Position numbers and translations under genes: made by a program. Below the pieces are notes generated by a model. It saw only the letters and a list, made by a program, of their open reading frames with translations. It was not told the origin of the DNA and did not search any database. DNA of 64,000 nt from Acinetobacter sp. BY419 (GTDB taxonomy: Bacteria; Pseudomonadota; Gammaproteobacteria; Pseudomonadales; Moraxellaceae). Below, in pieces: positions 7,258 to 16,571 of this stretch. Where the stretch lies: the NCBI RefSeq assembly GCF_019038395.1, contig NZ_JAGFXZ010000013.1:18236-82235 (forward strand). The letters are read 5' to 3'. How positions within the stretch are numbered: the first letter of the stretch is position 1; every line of letters begins with the position of its first letter.

Positions 7258-8016
7258 TTAAATCGGATTGTTTAATTCGAAATAATCATACTCAATATTA
7301 AACTGTTCTGAAATGGCTTTGGCCAGGTGTTGTACACCGTATTTTTCAGTCGCATGATGACCACAGGCATAATAATGTACATTTAGTTCCTGAGCTTCAT
7401 AAAAAGTACGTTCAGACACTTCACCTGAAATATAGGCATCACAGTCTTGTAGCGCCGCTTTTTGAATATAGTCTTGTGCGCCGCCAGTACAGAAACCCAC
7501 TTTTTGTATCAATGATTTTCCAGCAGGCAAATGTAGCGCATCATGGCCGAGTCTATCTGATACATAGGCTTTGAATCCTTCTGGTGTCATCGCCTGTTTT
7601 AAATAGCCGATGTTACCAATCGGATGTTTTTCACTCGGATCGAGCTGTTCGATATTTTCCAGTTCTAGTAAATCTGCAATGGCAGCATTATTACCCAAGG
7701 TCGGGTGACTGTCTAAAGGCAGATGATAACCTACTAAAGAAATATCATTTTGAATTAAAGATTTAATACGTTTACCACGCATCCCGGTAATTGGGTAGGC
7801 TTCACCTTTCCAGAAATAGCCGTGATGAACTAAAAGTAAATCTGCGCCTTGCTCAATTGCGGCTTCAATTGCACTCTGGGAGGCAGTCACGGCACACAGG
7901 ATTTTATGCACCTCGGATTTGCCTTCGATCTGCAAGCCATTCGGTGCATAGTCCTTAAATTCACGCGTTACCAAAGTCTGGTCACACCATTGAATAATAT
8001 CGTTTAAATTCGCCAT
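7258..8016 (-). CDS. Nif3-like dinuclear metal-centre protein
   Basis: A 252-residue member of the Nif3/YbgI family (often labelled GTP cyclohydrolase 1 type 2), whose toroid-forming proteins bind two metal ions; the true substrate is unsettled. Visible signatures are the N-terminal PNGLQIEG, LLLVHHGYFW (metal-binding His pair), YHLPLDSHPTLGNN, and the C-terminal YACGHHATEKYGVQHL that completes the metal site. A ribosome site AGGA precedes the ATG at 8016. The gene is monocistronic between sodB and the divergent degS-like gene. Confidence 0.92.
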   Translation of the reverse strand: MANLNDIIQWCDQTLVTREFKDYAPNGLQIEGKSEVHKILCAVTASQSAIEAAIEQGADLLLVHHGYFWKGEAYPITGMRGKRIKSLIQNDISLVGYHLPLDSHPTLGNNAAIADLLELENIEQLDPSEKHPIGNIGYLKQAMTPEGFKAYVSDRLGHDALHLPAGKSLIQKVGFCTGGAQDYIQKAALQDCDAYISGEVSERTFYEAQELNVHYYACGHHATEKYGVQHLAKAISEQFNIEYDYFELNNPI

Positions 8017-8185
8017 AAAATTCCTGTTAGTTTAAAAACTTGCCATATTTATCGATCGTTCTGATTGTAACTAAAGCTGCACAAATCTCTGTGGATTTCT
8101 TTGTGTTTAGTTATGTATTTAGCATTACAATAGAACATAAATTACTTAGTCATCAACGAATTAAAATATTTTAGAGGATAACAAC

Positions 8186-9367
8186 GTGCGCCGCACCTTT
8201 ACATGGTTACCCTGGGTGTTACTGATTTTAGTCATTATCGGTTTTTTGGGGTGGCAACAGCTACAAAAACCAAAGGCACTAGTTGCGCCGGATGGCGTCA
8301 AAATGCCTGCTGAAAAAGTAGAGCCGTTGATTGATACAACGCGTTCAGGAGCTGTGGTCTCCTATAATGCTGCTGTAAGAGTAGCAGCACCGGCTGTCGT
8401 GAATATTTTTACTACCCAAAAAGTCAAGCAACAGGCGCATCCTTTGCTGACCGATCCGGTATTTCGTGAATTCTTTGGCGATCAGTTACCTGACCAGTAT
8501 GGACAAAGCCCGAATGAAAACAGTTTAGGTTCTGGTGTGATTGTGCGTCCGGATGGTTATATCCTCACCAATAACCACGTCATTGCGCAGGCAGACCAGA
8601 TTGTGGTGGCTTTGCAGGATGGGCGTCGCGCTGAAGCCAAGGTGGTAGGGACTGACCCGGATACTGATCTGGCCGTAATCAAGATTGACCTGGATCAATT
8701 ACCTGTCTTGCCGTTCAAACTCAGTGGTAACGAAGTCGGTGATGTCGTCCTGGCGATTGGTAACCCATTTGGTGTCGGTCAAACCGTGACGCAAGGGATT
8801 ATCTCGGCAACAGGTCGTTCTGATCTGGGCATCAATACCTACGAAGACTTTATTCAGACCGATGCTGCGATTAACCCGGGTAATTCAGGCGGTGCATTAA
8901 TTGATGTCGCCGGTAATTTAATTGGTGTGAATACCGCAATCTTTTCTCAGTCTGGGGGTTCGCTGGGGATTGGTTTTGCCATTCCTGCCAAAATCTGTCA
9001 GCAGGTATTGAATGCCATTCTGGAAGATGGCCGTGTGGTTCGTGGCTGGTTAGGCATCAGCTTATTGCCTGCGGAACGCGATGATGTGCTGCAACCTAGA
9101 GAAAAAGGTGTCACCGTGGCCGAAGTGCTACCGGATGGACCTGCTGCCAAAGCTGGGATCAAGCGTGGCGATAAAATTATCAAAGTGAATGAGGAAGAGA
9201 TTAATTCCGCCTCACATTTGATTAATTTTGTGGCCTTGCAAAAGCCAAACAGTACTATTCAGATTGAAATTGAGCGTGGTGGAAAAACCATGAAGCTTGA
9301 AGTCGGGGTGACTGAACGTAAAGCGCAAAATAGTGCTTCACAATATATTCCTTTGCCCGGTCAGTAA
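8186..9367 (+). CDS. DegS/HtrA-type membrane-anchored serine protease
   Basis: A 393-residue periplasmic serine protease of the HtrA family. Residues 7-24 form one uncleaved membrane anchor. The trypsin-like domain carries the triad His131 (TNNHVI), Asp161 (DPDTDLAVIKI) and Ser234 (NPGNSGGAL). A single C-terminal PDZ domain (about 285-370, with RGWLGISLLP at its start) makes it DegS/AlgW-like rather than DegP-like. Such proteases cleave an anti-sigma factor or misfolded envelope proteins; the target here is inferred only. Translation starts at GTG 8186, preceded by GAGGA at eight bases spacing. A terminator follows. Confidence 0.92.
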   Translation: MRRTFTWLPWVLLILVIIGFLGWQQLQKPKALVAPDGVKMPAEKVEPLIDTTRSGAVVSYNAAVRVAAPAVVNIFTTQKVKQQAHPLLTDPVFREFFGDQLPDQYGQSPNENSLGSGVIVRPDGYILTNNHVIAQADQIVVALQDGRRAEAKVVGTDPDTDLAVIKIDLDQLPVLPFKLSGNEVGDVVLAIGNPFGVGQTVTQGIISATGRSDLGINTYEDFIQTDAAINPGNSGGALIDVAGNLIGVNTAIFSQSGGSLGIGFAIPAKICQQVLNAILEDGRVVRGWLGISLLPAERDDVLQPREKGVTVAEVLPDGPAAKAGIKRGDKIIKVNEEEINSASHLINFVALQKPNSTIQIEIERGGKTMKLEVGVTERKAQNSASQYIPLPGQ

Positions 9368-9375
9368 ATGTACTC

Positions 9376-9405
9376 AAAAAAATCCCTCCTAATGAGGGAT
9401 TTTTT
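9376..9405 (+). terminator. Terminator of the degS-like gene
   Basis: Stem AATCCCTC/GAGGGATT with short loop and T tract, starting nine bases after the stop codon. Confidence 0.88.
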
Positions 9406-9501
9406 ATGCTTTATTTCAGCGTGTTGTGATACAAAAGTGAAATATTAAGCGCTTTATAAATCATTTAATTTAATGAAATACCATTAAAAGAGAAAATAAA
9501 A

Positions 9502-9759
9502 ATGGCTTTTATGACGGCAGATCATGCCAAAATTTTATCCAATGTCGCTAATCTGGATATTGAAATATACAAGCCGCGTCTGGCACAACTCATCGAAGAC
9601 AATGCCAAACAGGGAAATACTGCGGTGCTGACAGTTTTTCCCAAACATCTGCCCTTGGATGATATTCGTTCCCTGTCTGCCGAGCTAACCGAGCTTGGCT
9701 ATAATGTGCGCTTTGAAGTACATGAATTTTATTACAGCTTTAATGTCTATTGGTTATAA
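9502..9759 (+). CDS. Hypothetical protein, 85 aa
   Basis: Not recognised. An 85-residue soluble protein without signal or membrane segment; predicted alpha helix (residues 5-35), a strand (TAVLTVFP), helix (DDIRSLSAELTELG) and a strand-rich aromatic C-terminus (VRFEVHEFYYSFNVYWL). The last strands resemble small ferredoxin-fold proteins, but that is only a shape guess. An AGAGAAA stretch precedes the ATG. It lies 80 bases before rutD on the same strand and may share its transcript. Confidence 0.65.
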   Translation: MAFMTADHAKILSNVANLDIEIYKPRLAQLIEDNAKQGNTAVLTVFPKHLPLDDIRSLSAELTELGYNVRFEVHEFYYSFNVYWL

Positions 9760-9839
9760 TTTTAACAATTGTTCAAAAAAATTCCGGTTTAGGCATATAT
9801 TTTGCTGCATTCATCTCATATTTGATTGATGAGAAATGT

Positions 9840-10631
9840 ATGTCTTTATTTATTTATCCTGGAGCACAGGCCGATGCGCCTTATGTAGTGCTTTCTTCCG
9901 GACTCGGTGGACATGCCAGTTTCTGGAATCCACAAATTGAGGCTTTGCAGCAATATTTTCATGTCGTGAGCTATGATCAGGAGGGTTGTCATCAAGATTC
10001 TGATCTATTACCAGCAGATTATTCCGTAGATCATATGGCCCGGCAAATTTTGGATTTATTAATCAATGAGAATATTCGCGAGTTTCATTTTATTGGCCAT
10101 GCCTTGGGCGGCCATATCGGCATGCAGCTGGCGATTTATCAGGCTAAGCAGGCATTTAAGTTACTGAGTCTGACCATGCTGAATGCGTGGGGGGAATTGG
10201 ATGCACATACGCAAAAATGTTTTCAGGCACGCACATCCTTGTTGCTGAATAGCGGGGCCGAGGCCTATGTGCGGGCACAGGCTTTATTTCTGTATCCACC
10301 GCAATGGATCTCCACACATATTGGACAGTTGACTGATGTGGAAAATCAACAGCTACTGGATTTTCCACCGTTGGACAATGTCTTGGCACGTATAAAGGCT
10401 GTGCAGGCATTTCAGCTTAAAACAGAACATCAGCAGGCATTAAAAGATATTCCCGTACATTTGATTGCCAATCAGGATGATTTTTTAGTGCCTTATCAAC
10501 GTTCGCAACAACTCCAGCAGTTATTGCCGCATAGTCAGCTTAGCCTGTTTGAAACAGGAGCTCATGCAGCTACCGTTACCGAAACAGGCCGGATGAACCA
10601 GAGCATGCTGCAATTTTTAAAAGCAGCCTGA
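9840..10631 (+). CDS. rutD: Aminoacrylate hydrolase RutD
   Basis: RutD is the alpha/beta hydrolase that speeds the breakdown of aminoacrylate to malonic semialdehyde and ammonium in uracil catabolism. The 263-residue product matches the enteric protein along its length: ADAPYVVLSSGLGG near the start, SYDQEGC, the elbow region FIGHALGGHIGMQLA, TQKCFQAR, QDDFLVPY and GAHAATVTE. As in RutD the expected nucleophile serine in the elbow is replaced by Ala (G-H-A-L-G). I choose the ATG at 9840; upstream in-frame codons to 9750 add an unrelated tail. Unlike in E. coli it is outside the main operon, upstream and followed by its own terminator. Confidence 0.92.
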   Translation: MSLFIYPGAQADAPYVVLSSGLGGHASFWNPQIEALQQYFHVVSYDQEGCHQDSDLLPADYSVDHMARQILDLLINENIREFHFIGHALGGHIGMQLAIYQAKQAFKLLSLTMLNAWGELDAHTQKCFQARTSLLLNSGAEAYVRAQALFLYPPQWISTHIGQLTDVENQQLLDFPPLDNVLARIKAVQAFQLKTEHQQALKDIPVHLIANQDDFLVPYQRSQQLQQLLPHSQLSLFETGAHAATVTETGRMNQSMLQFLKAA

Positions 10632-10659
10632 TATTTTCAGCAAGCAAATCTTTTTACTC

Positions 10660-10690
10660 AAGCCAGAACCCGATTCTGGCTTTTTATTTT
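10660..10690 (+). terminator. Terminator of rutD
   Basis: Stem AGCCAGAA (10661-10668)/TTCTGGCT (10674-10681) with five-base loop and T tract. It separates rutD from the rutA operon. Confidence 0.88.
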
Positions 10691-10742
10691 TTCTAATGAA
10701 TCATTTTTATGGTTTTTACAAAAAGACTGACTGTTGCTAAAA

Positions 10743-10754
10743 GAGCAAATGCTC
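10743..10754. promoter_or_regulatory. Inverted repeat upstream of the rutA promoter
   Basis: GAGCA-AA-TGCTC is a perfect short palindrome about 125 bases upstream of the sigma-54 promoter, a distance where an enhancer-binding protein could act. It does not match the NtrC consensus well, so any role is a guess. Confidence 0.25.
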
Positions 10755-10874
10755 AATTTAATGCACCTGAATGAAACACGATGAGCAAAATTGATTCAGG
10801 GGTGAAAACCTTTTTTTTACTAAAAATTCAAAAAACCAAATATTAAGTAATTGAAAAATAATGAATAAAAATAA

Positions 10875-10891
10875 TTGGCACGCGGATTGCA
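10875..10891 (+). promoter_or_regulatory. Sigma-54 promoter of the rutA operon
   Basis: TTGGCACG-N4-TTGCA is an essentially perfect -24/-12 element: GG at 10877-10878 and GC at 10889-10890 are spaced by the required 12 bases. Transcription should start near 10902, giving a leader of about 65 bases to rutA. In E. coli the rut operon is nitrogen-regulated by NtrC and sigma-54, which fits. Confidence 0.88.
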
Positions 10892-10966
10892 ATATTTTAA
10901 GCATAAATAAAAACTTGAATTTACCGCAGGTTTTTGAATGTTAGTTAAAAATAATGAGGTGTGAAA

Positions 10967-12073
10967 ATGAAAATAGGTGTCTTCTGTCCAATTGGAAATA
11001 ACGGCTGGTTACTCTCTGAAAATGCACCCCAGTACATGCCGACTTTTGAGTTAAACAAACAAATCGTACAGCGTGCTGAACATTATGGTTTTGATTTTGC
11101 ACTCTCTATGATCAAGCTGCGCGGTTTTGGTGGAAAAACTGAATTCTGGGAGCATAACCTCGAAACCTTTACCCTGATGGCAGGCCTGGCAGCCGTCACG
11201 AGCAAAATCAAAATTTATGCAACTGCGGCCACATTGGTAATGCCGCCTGCAATTGTGGCGCGTATGGCATCCACGATTGATTCGATTTCCAATGGGCGTT
11301 TTGGCTTGAATGTGGTGACTGGCTGGCAGCCACCAGAATATACCCAGATGGGCATGTGGCCAGGCAACGACTATTTTGGCAAGCGCTATGAATATTTGTC
11401 TGAATATGTACAGATTTTGCGTGAACTTTGGGCGACAGGTAAATCAGACTTTAAAGGCGAACATTTTCAGATGGAAGACTGCCGTGTCAGCCCGCGCCCA
11501 CAAGCGGATATGAAAATTATCTGTGCCGGTCAGTCGGATGCAGGTCTGGAATTTTCTGCACAATATGCTGACTACAACTTCGTATTTGGTAAAGGATTAA
11601 ATACCCCAACGGCCTATGCAGAAATCAATGACCGCCTGAAAGAAAAAACGGATGCCACCGGCCGCGATGTACAGACTTATGTCCTGTTTATGGTTATTTC
11701 AGCAGAAACCGATGAAGAAGCTCAAGCCAAATGGCAGCACTATAACGATGGTGCCGACATGGAAGCGATTAACTGGCTGATGAATCAGGGCGGGAAAGAT
11801 ACCACTTCTGGTGCAGATACCAATATCCGTCAAATGGCTTCTAGCATATCACCGGTTAATATCAATATGGGTACGCTGGTGGGATCTTATAAAAATGTGG
11901 CACGAATGTTGGATGAAATTGGCGAGATCAAGGGTACGGAAGGTGTGCTCCTGACTTTTGATGACTTTGTTCAGGGTGTGGAAGATTTCGGTCAGAAAGT
12001 CCAGCCATTAATGAAGTGCCGTGAACATATTGTGATTGAAGAGACAGCACCCGTTCTGGAGAAAAGCGCATGA
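10967..12073 (+). CDS. rutA: Pyrimidine monooxygenase RutA
   Basis: RutA is the flavin-dependent luciferase-family enzyme that opens the uracil ring between N3 and C4 using reduced FMN and oxygen, giving ureidoacrylate (peracid). The 368-residue product is near-identical in pattern to the enteric enzyme: [59 protein letters not shown], and [12 protein letters not shown] take the ATG at 10967, seven bases behind GAGG; the GTG at 10961 is too close to that site. It heads the operon and overlaps rutB by four bases (ATGA). Confidence 0.96.
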   Translation: MKIGVFCPIGNNGWLLSENAPQYMPTFELNKQIVQRAEHYGFDFALSMIKLRGFGGKTEFWEHNLETFTLMAGLAAVTSKIKIYATAATLVMPPAIVARMASTIDSISNGRFGLNVVTGWQPPEYTQMGMWPGNDYFGKRYEYLSEYVQILRELWATGKSDFKGEHFQMEDCRVSPRPQADMKIICAGQSDAGLEFSAQYADYNFVFGKGLNTPTAYAEINDRLKEKTDATGRDVQTYVLFMVISAETDEEAQAKWQHYNDGADMEAINWLMNQGGKDTTSGADTNIRQMASSISPVNINMGTLVGSYKNVARMLDEIGEIKGTEGVLLTFDDFVQGVEDFGQKVQPLMKCREHIVIEETAPVLEKSA

Positions 12074-12831
12074 GTGAGCACATCGTATCTGCAGGCTTTA
12101 CTGAAACATTGGGCACGGGCAAAGTGCTCAAGGCGGAACCTGAAGCGATCCGTCTGGCAACTGAACAGACTGCTTTAATTGTGATTGATATGCAAAATGC
12201 CTATACCTCACAAGGGGGGTATCTGGATCTGGCCGGTTTTGATGTCTCGAAAACCAAGCCGGTGGTAGAAAATATTAAAAAAGCAGTCGATGCCGCGCAT
12301 GCAGCCGGTATTCAGGTCATCTATTTTAAAAATGGCTGGGATGAAGAATACAAGGAAGCGGGTGGAGCGAATTCCCCTAACTTTCATAAATCCAATGCCC
12401 TGAAGACCATGCGCAAGCAGCCTGAATTGTACGGTAAGTTCCTGGCCAAAGGCAGTTGGGATTTTGAATTGATTGATGAGTTAAAGCCACTGCCACAAGA
12501 TCTGGTAATCGAAAAACCTCGTTATAGCGGCTTCTTTAATACCGCGCTGGATAGCATGTTACGTGTTCGTGGCATACGCAATCTGGTATTTGTTGGGATT
12601 GCCACCAATGTCTGCGTGGAATCGACCTTAAGAGATGGTTTCTTCCTGGAATATTTTGGTGTCGCGCTGGCAGATGCCTGTCATCAGGCGGGTCCGGTCG
12701 AAGCTCATGAAGCCAGTTTGTATAACATCAAAACTTTCTTTGGCTGGGTGTCAGATACTGCAAATTTTGTAGAGACCTTTCAAAAAGAAAGTGAATCACT
12801 AAAAGAAACCAGATTAGCTCAAAGCGCTTAA
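12070..12831 (+). CDS. rutB: Ureidoacrylate amidohydrolase RutB
   Basis: RutB is an isochorismatase-family cysteine hydrolase that releases carbamate from ureidoacrylate to give aminoacrylate. The expected catalytic residues are Asp40 (VIDMQNAY), Lys149 ([11 protein letters not shown]) and Cys182 ([10 protein letters not shown]), which are all present. The 253-residue length is slightly longer than the enteric protein because of an extra N-terminal stretch of about 20 residues. The ATG overlaps the rutA stop codon, indicating translational coupling. Confidence 0.96.
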   Translation: MSEHIVSAGFTETLGTGKVLKAEPEAIRLATEQTALIVIDMQNAYTSQGGYLDLAGFDVSKTKPVVENIKKAVDAAHAAGIQVIYFKNGWDEEYKEAGGANSPNFHKSNALKTMRKQPELYGKFLAKGSWDFELIDELKPLPQDLVIEKPRYSGFFNTALDSMLRVRGIRNLVFVGIATNVCVESTLRDGFFLEYFGVALADACHQAGPVEAHEASLYNIKTFFGWVSDTANFVETFQKESESLKETRLAQSA

Positions 12832-12864
12832 ACAATTTAAATAGCAAGATTAAGGAAAAACAGC

Positions 12865-13245
12865 ATGCCTAAAGAAGTCATTATTCCAGCAGGGACATCG
12901 AAACCATTAGCGCCGTTTGTACCGGCAACCAAGGCAGACAATATTGTTTATGTGTCAGGAACATTAGCCTTTGATGAAAATAATAACGTCGTGCATGTCG
13001 GTGATGCGGCAGCTCAGACCCGTCATATTCTGGAAACCATCAAACGGGTGATTAAAGAAGCCGGTGGCAGCATGGATGACGTGACTTTTAACCATGTATT
13101 TGTCAAAGACTGGGCCGATTATGCCGCGGTTAATACAGTCTATGCAGAATATTTTCCGGGAGATAAACCGGCACGTTATTGCGTACAGACCGGATTAGTG
13201 AAACCTGAGGCACTGGTCGAAATTGCTTCGATTGCCCATGTATAA
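12865..13245 (+). CDS. rutC: RidA-family protein RutC
   Basis: A 126-residue Rid-family protein (YjgF/YER057c/UK114 fold, trimeric). In the Rut pathway RutC was first assigned to reduction of the peracid and more recently to deamination of 3-aminoacrylate. Sequence marks are [10 protein letters not shown] at the start, [13 protein letters not shown], and the C-terminal [22 protein letters not shown], in which the arginine is the Rid active-site residue. It lies 33 bases after rutB with an AAGGAAAAACAGC ribosome site. Confidence 0.94.
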   Translation: MPKEVIIPAGTSKPLAPFVPATKADNIVYVSGTLAFDENNNVVHVGDAAAQTRHILETIKRVIKEAGGSMDDVTFNHVFVKDWADYAAVNTVYAEYFPGDKPARYCVQTGLVKPEALVEIASIAHV

Positions 13246-13324
13246 GCCGATTTACCTGATTCAATCTCATCATTATATGCCCTCAGTTTGTCTCTAGAAG
13301 CTGACTTGGGGTGGGGAGAACAGC

Positions 13325-13906
13325 ATGAATGTCAAACTGTCTAAAATCATCACAGACACAATTACAGAGAATAATGCATCAAATAAGCTTGTAAAGACTG
13401 AAACCGCAGCTGACGTATTTACCCAGATCGACCAGCAGATTTTCCGTCAGGGTATGTCCAATCTGGGTGCTGCGGTGAACGTGATTACCACAGAAGGCGA
13501 TGCAGGTCTGGCTGGCTTTACCGCATCCGCCGTGTGTAGTGTGACCGATACGCCACCGACTTTACTGGTCTGCCTCAACCGTTCAGCATCGGTATATGAA
13601 ACTTTCAAGAATAATAAGGTGTTGTGTGTAAATACCTTAGCCTCACATCAGCAAGATTTATCCAATCTTTTTGGTGGGAAAACACCGATGGCAGAGCGTT
13701 TCAGTCAGGGAAACTGGAAAACTTTGCTGACCCAGTCACCTGTACTCGAGGATGCCTTAGTCAGTTTTGACTGCGAGGTGGTGCAGCACGTATCTGTAGG
13801 CAGTCATGACGTGCTGTTCTGTGAAGTGAAAGCAATGTGCCAGAGCCAAGGTAATGCGCTGATGTACTTTAACCGTTCTTACTGTGAGCCACACAAAATG
13901 TGCTAA
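13325..13906 (+). CDS. rutF: Flavin reductase RutF
   Basis: RutF supplies reduced FMN to RutA using NADH. The 193-residue product is a flavin reductase-like domain: [43 protein letters not shown], and [11 protein letters not shown] are the family's FMN-binding stretches, and a His appears in [10 protein letters not shown]. The first 35 residues are a variable tail. It follows rutC by about 80 bases (GGTGGGGAGAACAGC before the ATG), a wider gap than the others but without a terminator. Confidence 0.93.
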   Translation: MNVKLSKIITDTITENNASNKLVKTETAADVFTQIDQQIFRQGMSNLGAAVNVITTEGDAGLAGFTASAVCSVTDTPPTLLVCLNRSASVYETFKNNKVLCVNTLASHQQDLSNLFGGKTPMAERFSQGNWKTLLTQSPVLEDALVSFDCEVVQHVSVGSHDVLFCEVKAMCQSQGNALMYFNRSYCEPHKMC

Positions 13907-13939
13907 ATCAATTCAGTCCTAATCAAGGAGGGGAAGCCG

Positions 13940-15295
13940 ATGCAAGAAAAAGAAACGTGGTTTCCAAAATTTAAGCCTTACCAAGGCAATATCGATTCAA
14001 CACCAGTGCAAACAGATGAATATCTGCCAGCTGGAAAAAGCATTATTCTCGGTTTACAGCATGTGTTCGCGATGTTTGGGGCAACCGTGCTGGCACCGCT
14101 TTTAATGGGCTTTGATCCCAATCTCACCATATTTATTACCGGGATTGGCACAATTTTATTTTTCCTGATCACTGGCGGCCGATTGCCGAGTTATCTGGGA
14201 TCCAGTTTTGCATTTATTGGTGCCGTGGTAGCAGTTACCGGCTATTCAGGGGTTAGCGCGAATCCCAATATTGGGCTGGCACTTGGGGGAACGATTGCCT
14301 GCGGTCTTGTCTATGCGCTGATTGGTTTGCTGGTGATGAAAACCGGTACTGCGTGGATTGAAAAGCTGATGCCACCGGTAGTCACGGGCGTGATCGTGAT
14401 GATTATCGGTCTGCATCTCGCACCGGTCGCGATCAAAAGTGTATCTGCCAACCAGTTTGATTCCTGGATGGCGCTGGTCACCATTATATGTATCAGTGTG
14501 ATTGCCGTGTTTACCCGCGGGATGGTGCGCCGTTTGCTGCTGTTATTGGGCTTATTGTCTTCCTACCTGATTTATTTCCTTTTCACCAATGTGATGGGCT
14601 TCGGAGCTGCGATTGATTTCAGTAAAGTCAGTGAAGCGGCATGGTTTGGTTTGCCGAGTTTCCAGAGTCCAGTCTTTGAAATGAATGCCATGCTGATGAT
14701 TGCACCTGTGGCGATTATTCTGGTAGCAGAAAATCTGGGACATTTCAAAGCAGTATCTGCGATGACCGGCAAAAACCTGTCGCCATATATGGGTCGCGGT
14801 TTCTTTGCGGATGGTGTCTGTACTTCATTATCAGCGTCTGTCGGTGGTACGGGGATGACTACCTATGCTGAAAATATCGGTGTCATGGCAGTTACCAAGG
14901 TTTATGCAACCACCGTGTTTTTCTTTGCCGGTATCTTCGCCATCTTGCTGGGACTTTCTCCAAAATTTGGTGCTGTGATTAGTACCATTCCAGTGGCCTT
15001 ACTGGGCGGTGCATCCATCGTCGTATTTGGTTTGATTACTGTCGCTGGTGCCAAAATTTGGATAGATAACCGTGTTGACTTTAACAAGAACAGTACGTTG
15101 ATCATTGGTGCTGTCTGCCTGATCATGGGTACAGGTAACTATAGCTTGCAGATTGGCGGTTTTGATCTGGGCGGGATTGGTACTGCGACTTTGGCCGCGA
15201 TTTTACTGAATCTGTTTCTGAATCGTGGTGAAGATAAAGAATTGCCTGCACCTGCATCGACCACAGCGGAAGTTGAGGCTAAGCCGGTTGCTTAA
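13940..15295 (+). CDS. rutG: Pyrimidine permease RutG
   Basis: An inner-membrane nucleobase:cation symporter of the NCS2 (uracil/xanthine permease) family with about 12-14 membrane segments and 451 residues. Family marks include GLQHVFAMFGATVLAPLL, the half-helix segment GSSFAFIGA, VAENLGHFKAVS, GRGFFADG and GGTGMTTYAENIGVMA, which holds the substrate-contact residues. Position in the rut operon points to uracil or thymine uptake. Ribosome site AAGGAGG lies 12 bases before the ATG. Confidence 0.94.
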   Translation: MQEKETWFPKFKPYQGNIDSTPVQTDEYLPAGKSIILGLQHVFAMFGATVLAPLLMGFDPNLTIFITGIGTILFFLITGGRLPSYLGSSFAFIGAVVAVTGYSGVSANPNIGLALGGTIACGLVYALIGLLVMKTGTAWIEKLMPPVVTGVIVMIIGLHLAPVAIKSVSANQFDSWMALVTIICISVIAVFTRGMVRRLLLLLGLLSSYLIYFLFTNVMGFGAAIDFSKVSEAAWFGLPSFQSPVFEMNAMLMIAPVAIILVAENLGHFKAVSAMTGKNLSPYMGRGFFADGVCTSLSASVGGTGMTTYAENIGVMAVTKVYATTVFFFAGIFAILLGLSPKFGAVISTIPVALLGGASIVVFGLITVAGAKIWIDNRVDFNKNSTLIIGAVCLIMGTGNYSLQIGGFDLGGIGTATLAAILLNLFLNRGEDKELPAPASTTAEVEAKPVA

Positions 15296-15310
15296 TAGGA
15301 GGAGTATTTT

Positions 15311-16186
15311 TTGAGTCATACAGTTGCATTTTTAGGACTTGGGGCAATGGGCTGGCATATGGCCTCTCATTTGCCAAAACTTGGACATCAGGTTTGGGTC
15401 TGGAACCGGACTGAACAGAAAGCGCTAGATCATGCTCAATCTTTCAGGACTCAGGCTGTAGATATTGAACAGGCCGTTCAGGCAGACTTTATCTTTTCCT
15501 GCTTGCCGACCAGCCAGGATGTAGAGAATTTAATTGCCAAACATCCACCAAAGCAAGGTGCGATCTGGATTGACTGTACCAGTGGTGTGCCGGAATCTGC
15601 ACAAAAACTGGCAAAGCGACTGGAGCAACAGGGGAGTTATTATCTGGATGCACCCGTTTCTGGCCAGACCATTGGGGCAGAGAAAGGCACTTTAACTGTC
15701 ATGGTGGGGGGCAATGCGCATGCATTTGCACAAGCTAAACCGGTTATTGAAGCTTTTGCCGGCTTGATTGAATATGTCGGTGAAAGTGGTTCTGGTTTTG
15801 CAGTAAAAGCAGTGAACAATACTTTGATGGCTACCCATTTATGGGCACTTGCTGAAGGCTTGACGGTACTGAAAGGGCAGGGTGTAGATTTGGGTAGTGC
15901 GCTGAACTGTATCAATCATTCCAGTGGTAAAAGCAGTATGTCGGAAAATATCATGGCACAGCGTGTCTTAAATCGTGAATTCAGCAAAACTTTTGCGCTA
16001 GATTTATTGCAGAAAGATATCGGTATTGCTTTGGAACTGGTACAGCAACAGCAACTGGATTTATCAGTCATGTCTTTAATTCAAGAGCAGTTTCAGCAGA
16101 TTGCCAAGCCTCTGGCCAGCCAGCTGGATTTTTCCGCAGCGGTACAAGGACTGGAACAACGTACCCAAATTGAATTGAGGGGATAA
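15311..16186 (+). CDS. Beta-hydroxyacid dehydrogenase, likely malonic semialdehyde reductase
   Basis: A 291-residue NAD(P)-binding dehydrogenase of the 3-hydroxyisobutyrate/tartronate semialdehyde family: N-terminal Rossmann GLGAMGWHMA, the substrate-binding DAPVSGQTIGAEKGTLTVMVGG, the GSGFAVKAVNN segment with the catalytic lysine (K in VKAVNN), and an all-helical C-terminal domain ending in QKDIGIALEL. It begins at TTG behind a strong AGGAGG site, 15 bases after rutG. In E. coli RutE, a nitroreductase-like enzyme, reduces toxic malonic semialdehyde to 3-hydroxypropionate; no rutE is present here, so I infer that this protein does the job. It closes the operon. Family assignment is firm; the exact substrate is inferred. 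Confidence 0.85.
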   Translation: MSHTVAFLGLGAMGWHMASHLPKLGHQVWVWNRTEQKALDHAQSFRTQAVDIEQAVQADFIFSCLPTSQDVENLIAKHPPKQGAIWIDCTSGVPESAQKLAKRLEQQGSYYLDAPVSGQTIGAEKGTLTVMVGGNAHAFAQAKPVIEAFAGLIEYVGESGSGFAVKAVNNTLMATHLWALAEGLTVLKGQGVDLGSALNCINHSSGKSSMSENIMAQRVLNREFSKTFALDLLQKDIGIALELVQQQQLDLSVMSLIQEQFQQIAKPLASQLDFSAAVQGLEQRTQIELRG

Positions 16187-16266
16187 ATGTTTTAGAGAAC
16201 AATTTTAGTCAGAGAGGCGGTTCATATTAAACCGAATCCAGAAACACTGATTTTCTATCTAAAAGT

Positions 16267-16299
16267 AAAAGCCGGGAATTTAAAAACTCCCGGCTTTTT
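16267..16299 (+). terminator. Terminator of the rut operon
   Basis: Eleven-base perfect stem AAAAGCCGGGA/TCCCGGCTTTT (16267-16277/16288-16298) with T tract. Confidence 0.92.
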
Positions 16300-16301
16300 A
16301 G

Positions 16302-16500
16302 AGTTCTTTCATAAATCATTTTTCAATCATTAACCATTATCAAGGAAATTCCCTCTTTTTATAGGAAAAGTTAAGGAGAGGTTTTATAAAAAATCTCCTC
16401 ATCCTCTTGCGAAGCAATGCTCTCGTTCCTTAAGGAAAAGGAACTTTAAATCCTATTTTAAATATTAATCAGTAATCAATTTTTTGATTGATGAAACTCT
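16302..16500. repeat. MITE-like intergenic repeat, copy 1
   Basis: About 199 bases. The left end (AGTTCTTTCATAAATCATTTTT) and the right end (TTTTTTGATTGATGAAACT) are imperfect inverted repeats. The interior shares with 23253-23394 the blocks CTCATC-x-TCTTGCGAAGC, AAGGAACTTTAAATC and TTTTTTGATT-x-ATGAAA in the same order. There is no reading frame. It lies in the 385-base gap between the rut terminator and the next gene; nothing else is visible there. Confidence 0.65.
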
Positions 16501-16571
16501 TAAATAGCCTAAGCCGATTTTAAACGCTCTCAGGCCTCTGTAATGTCCAAACCTGCCTTCATCTTTAAATT

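Noticed and set aside
9750..9839. 30-codon N-terminal extension of rutD
   Set aside because: RutD proteins start at the MSLFIYPG position; the extension overlaps the previous gene and lacks a ribosome site.
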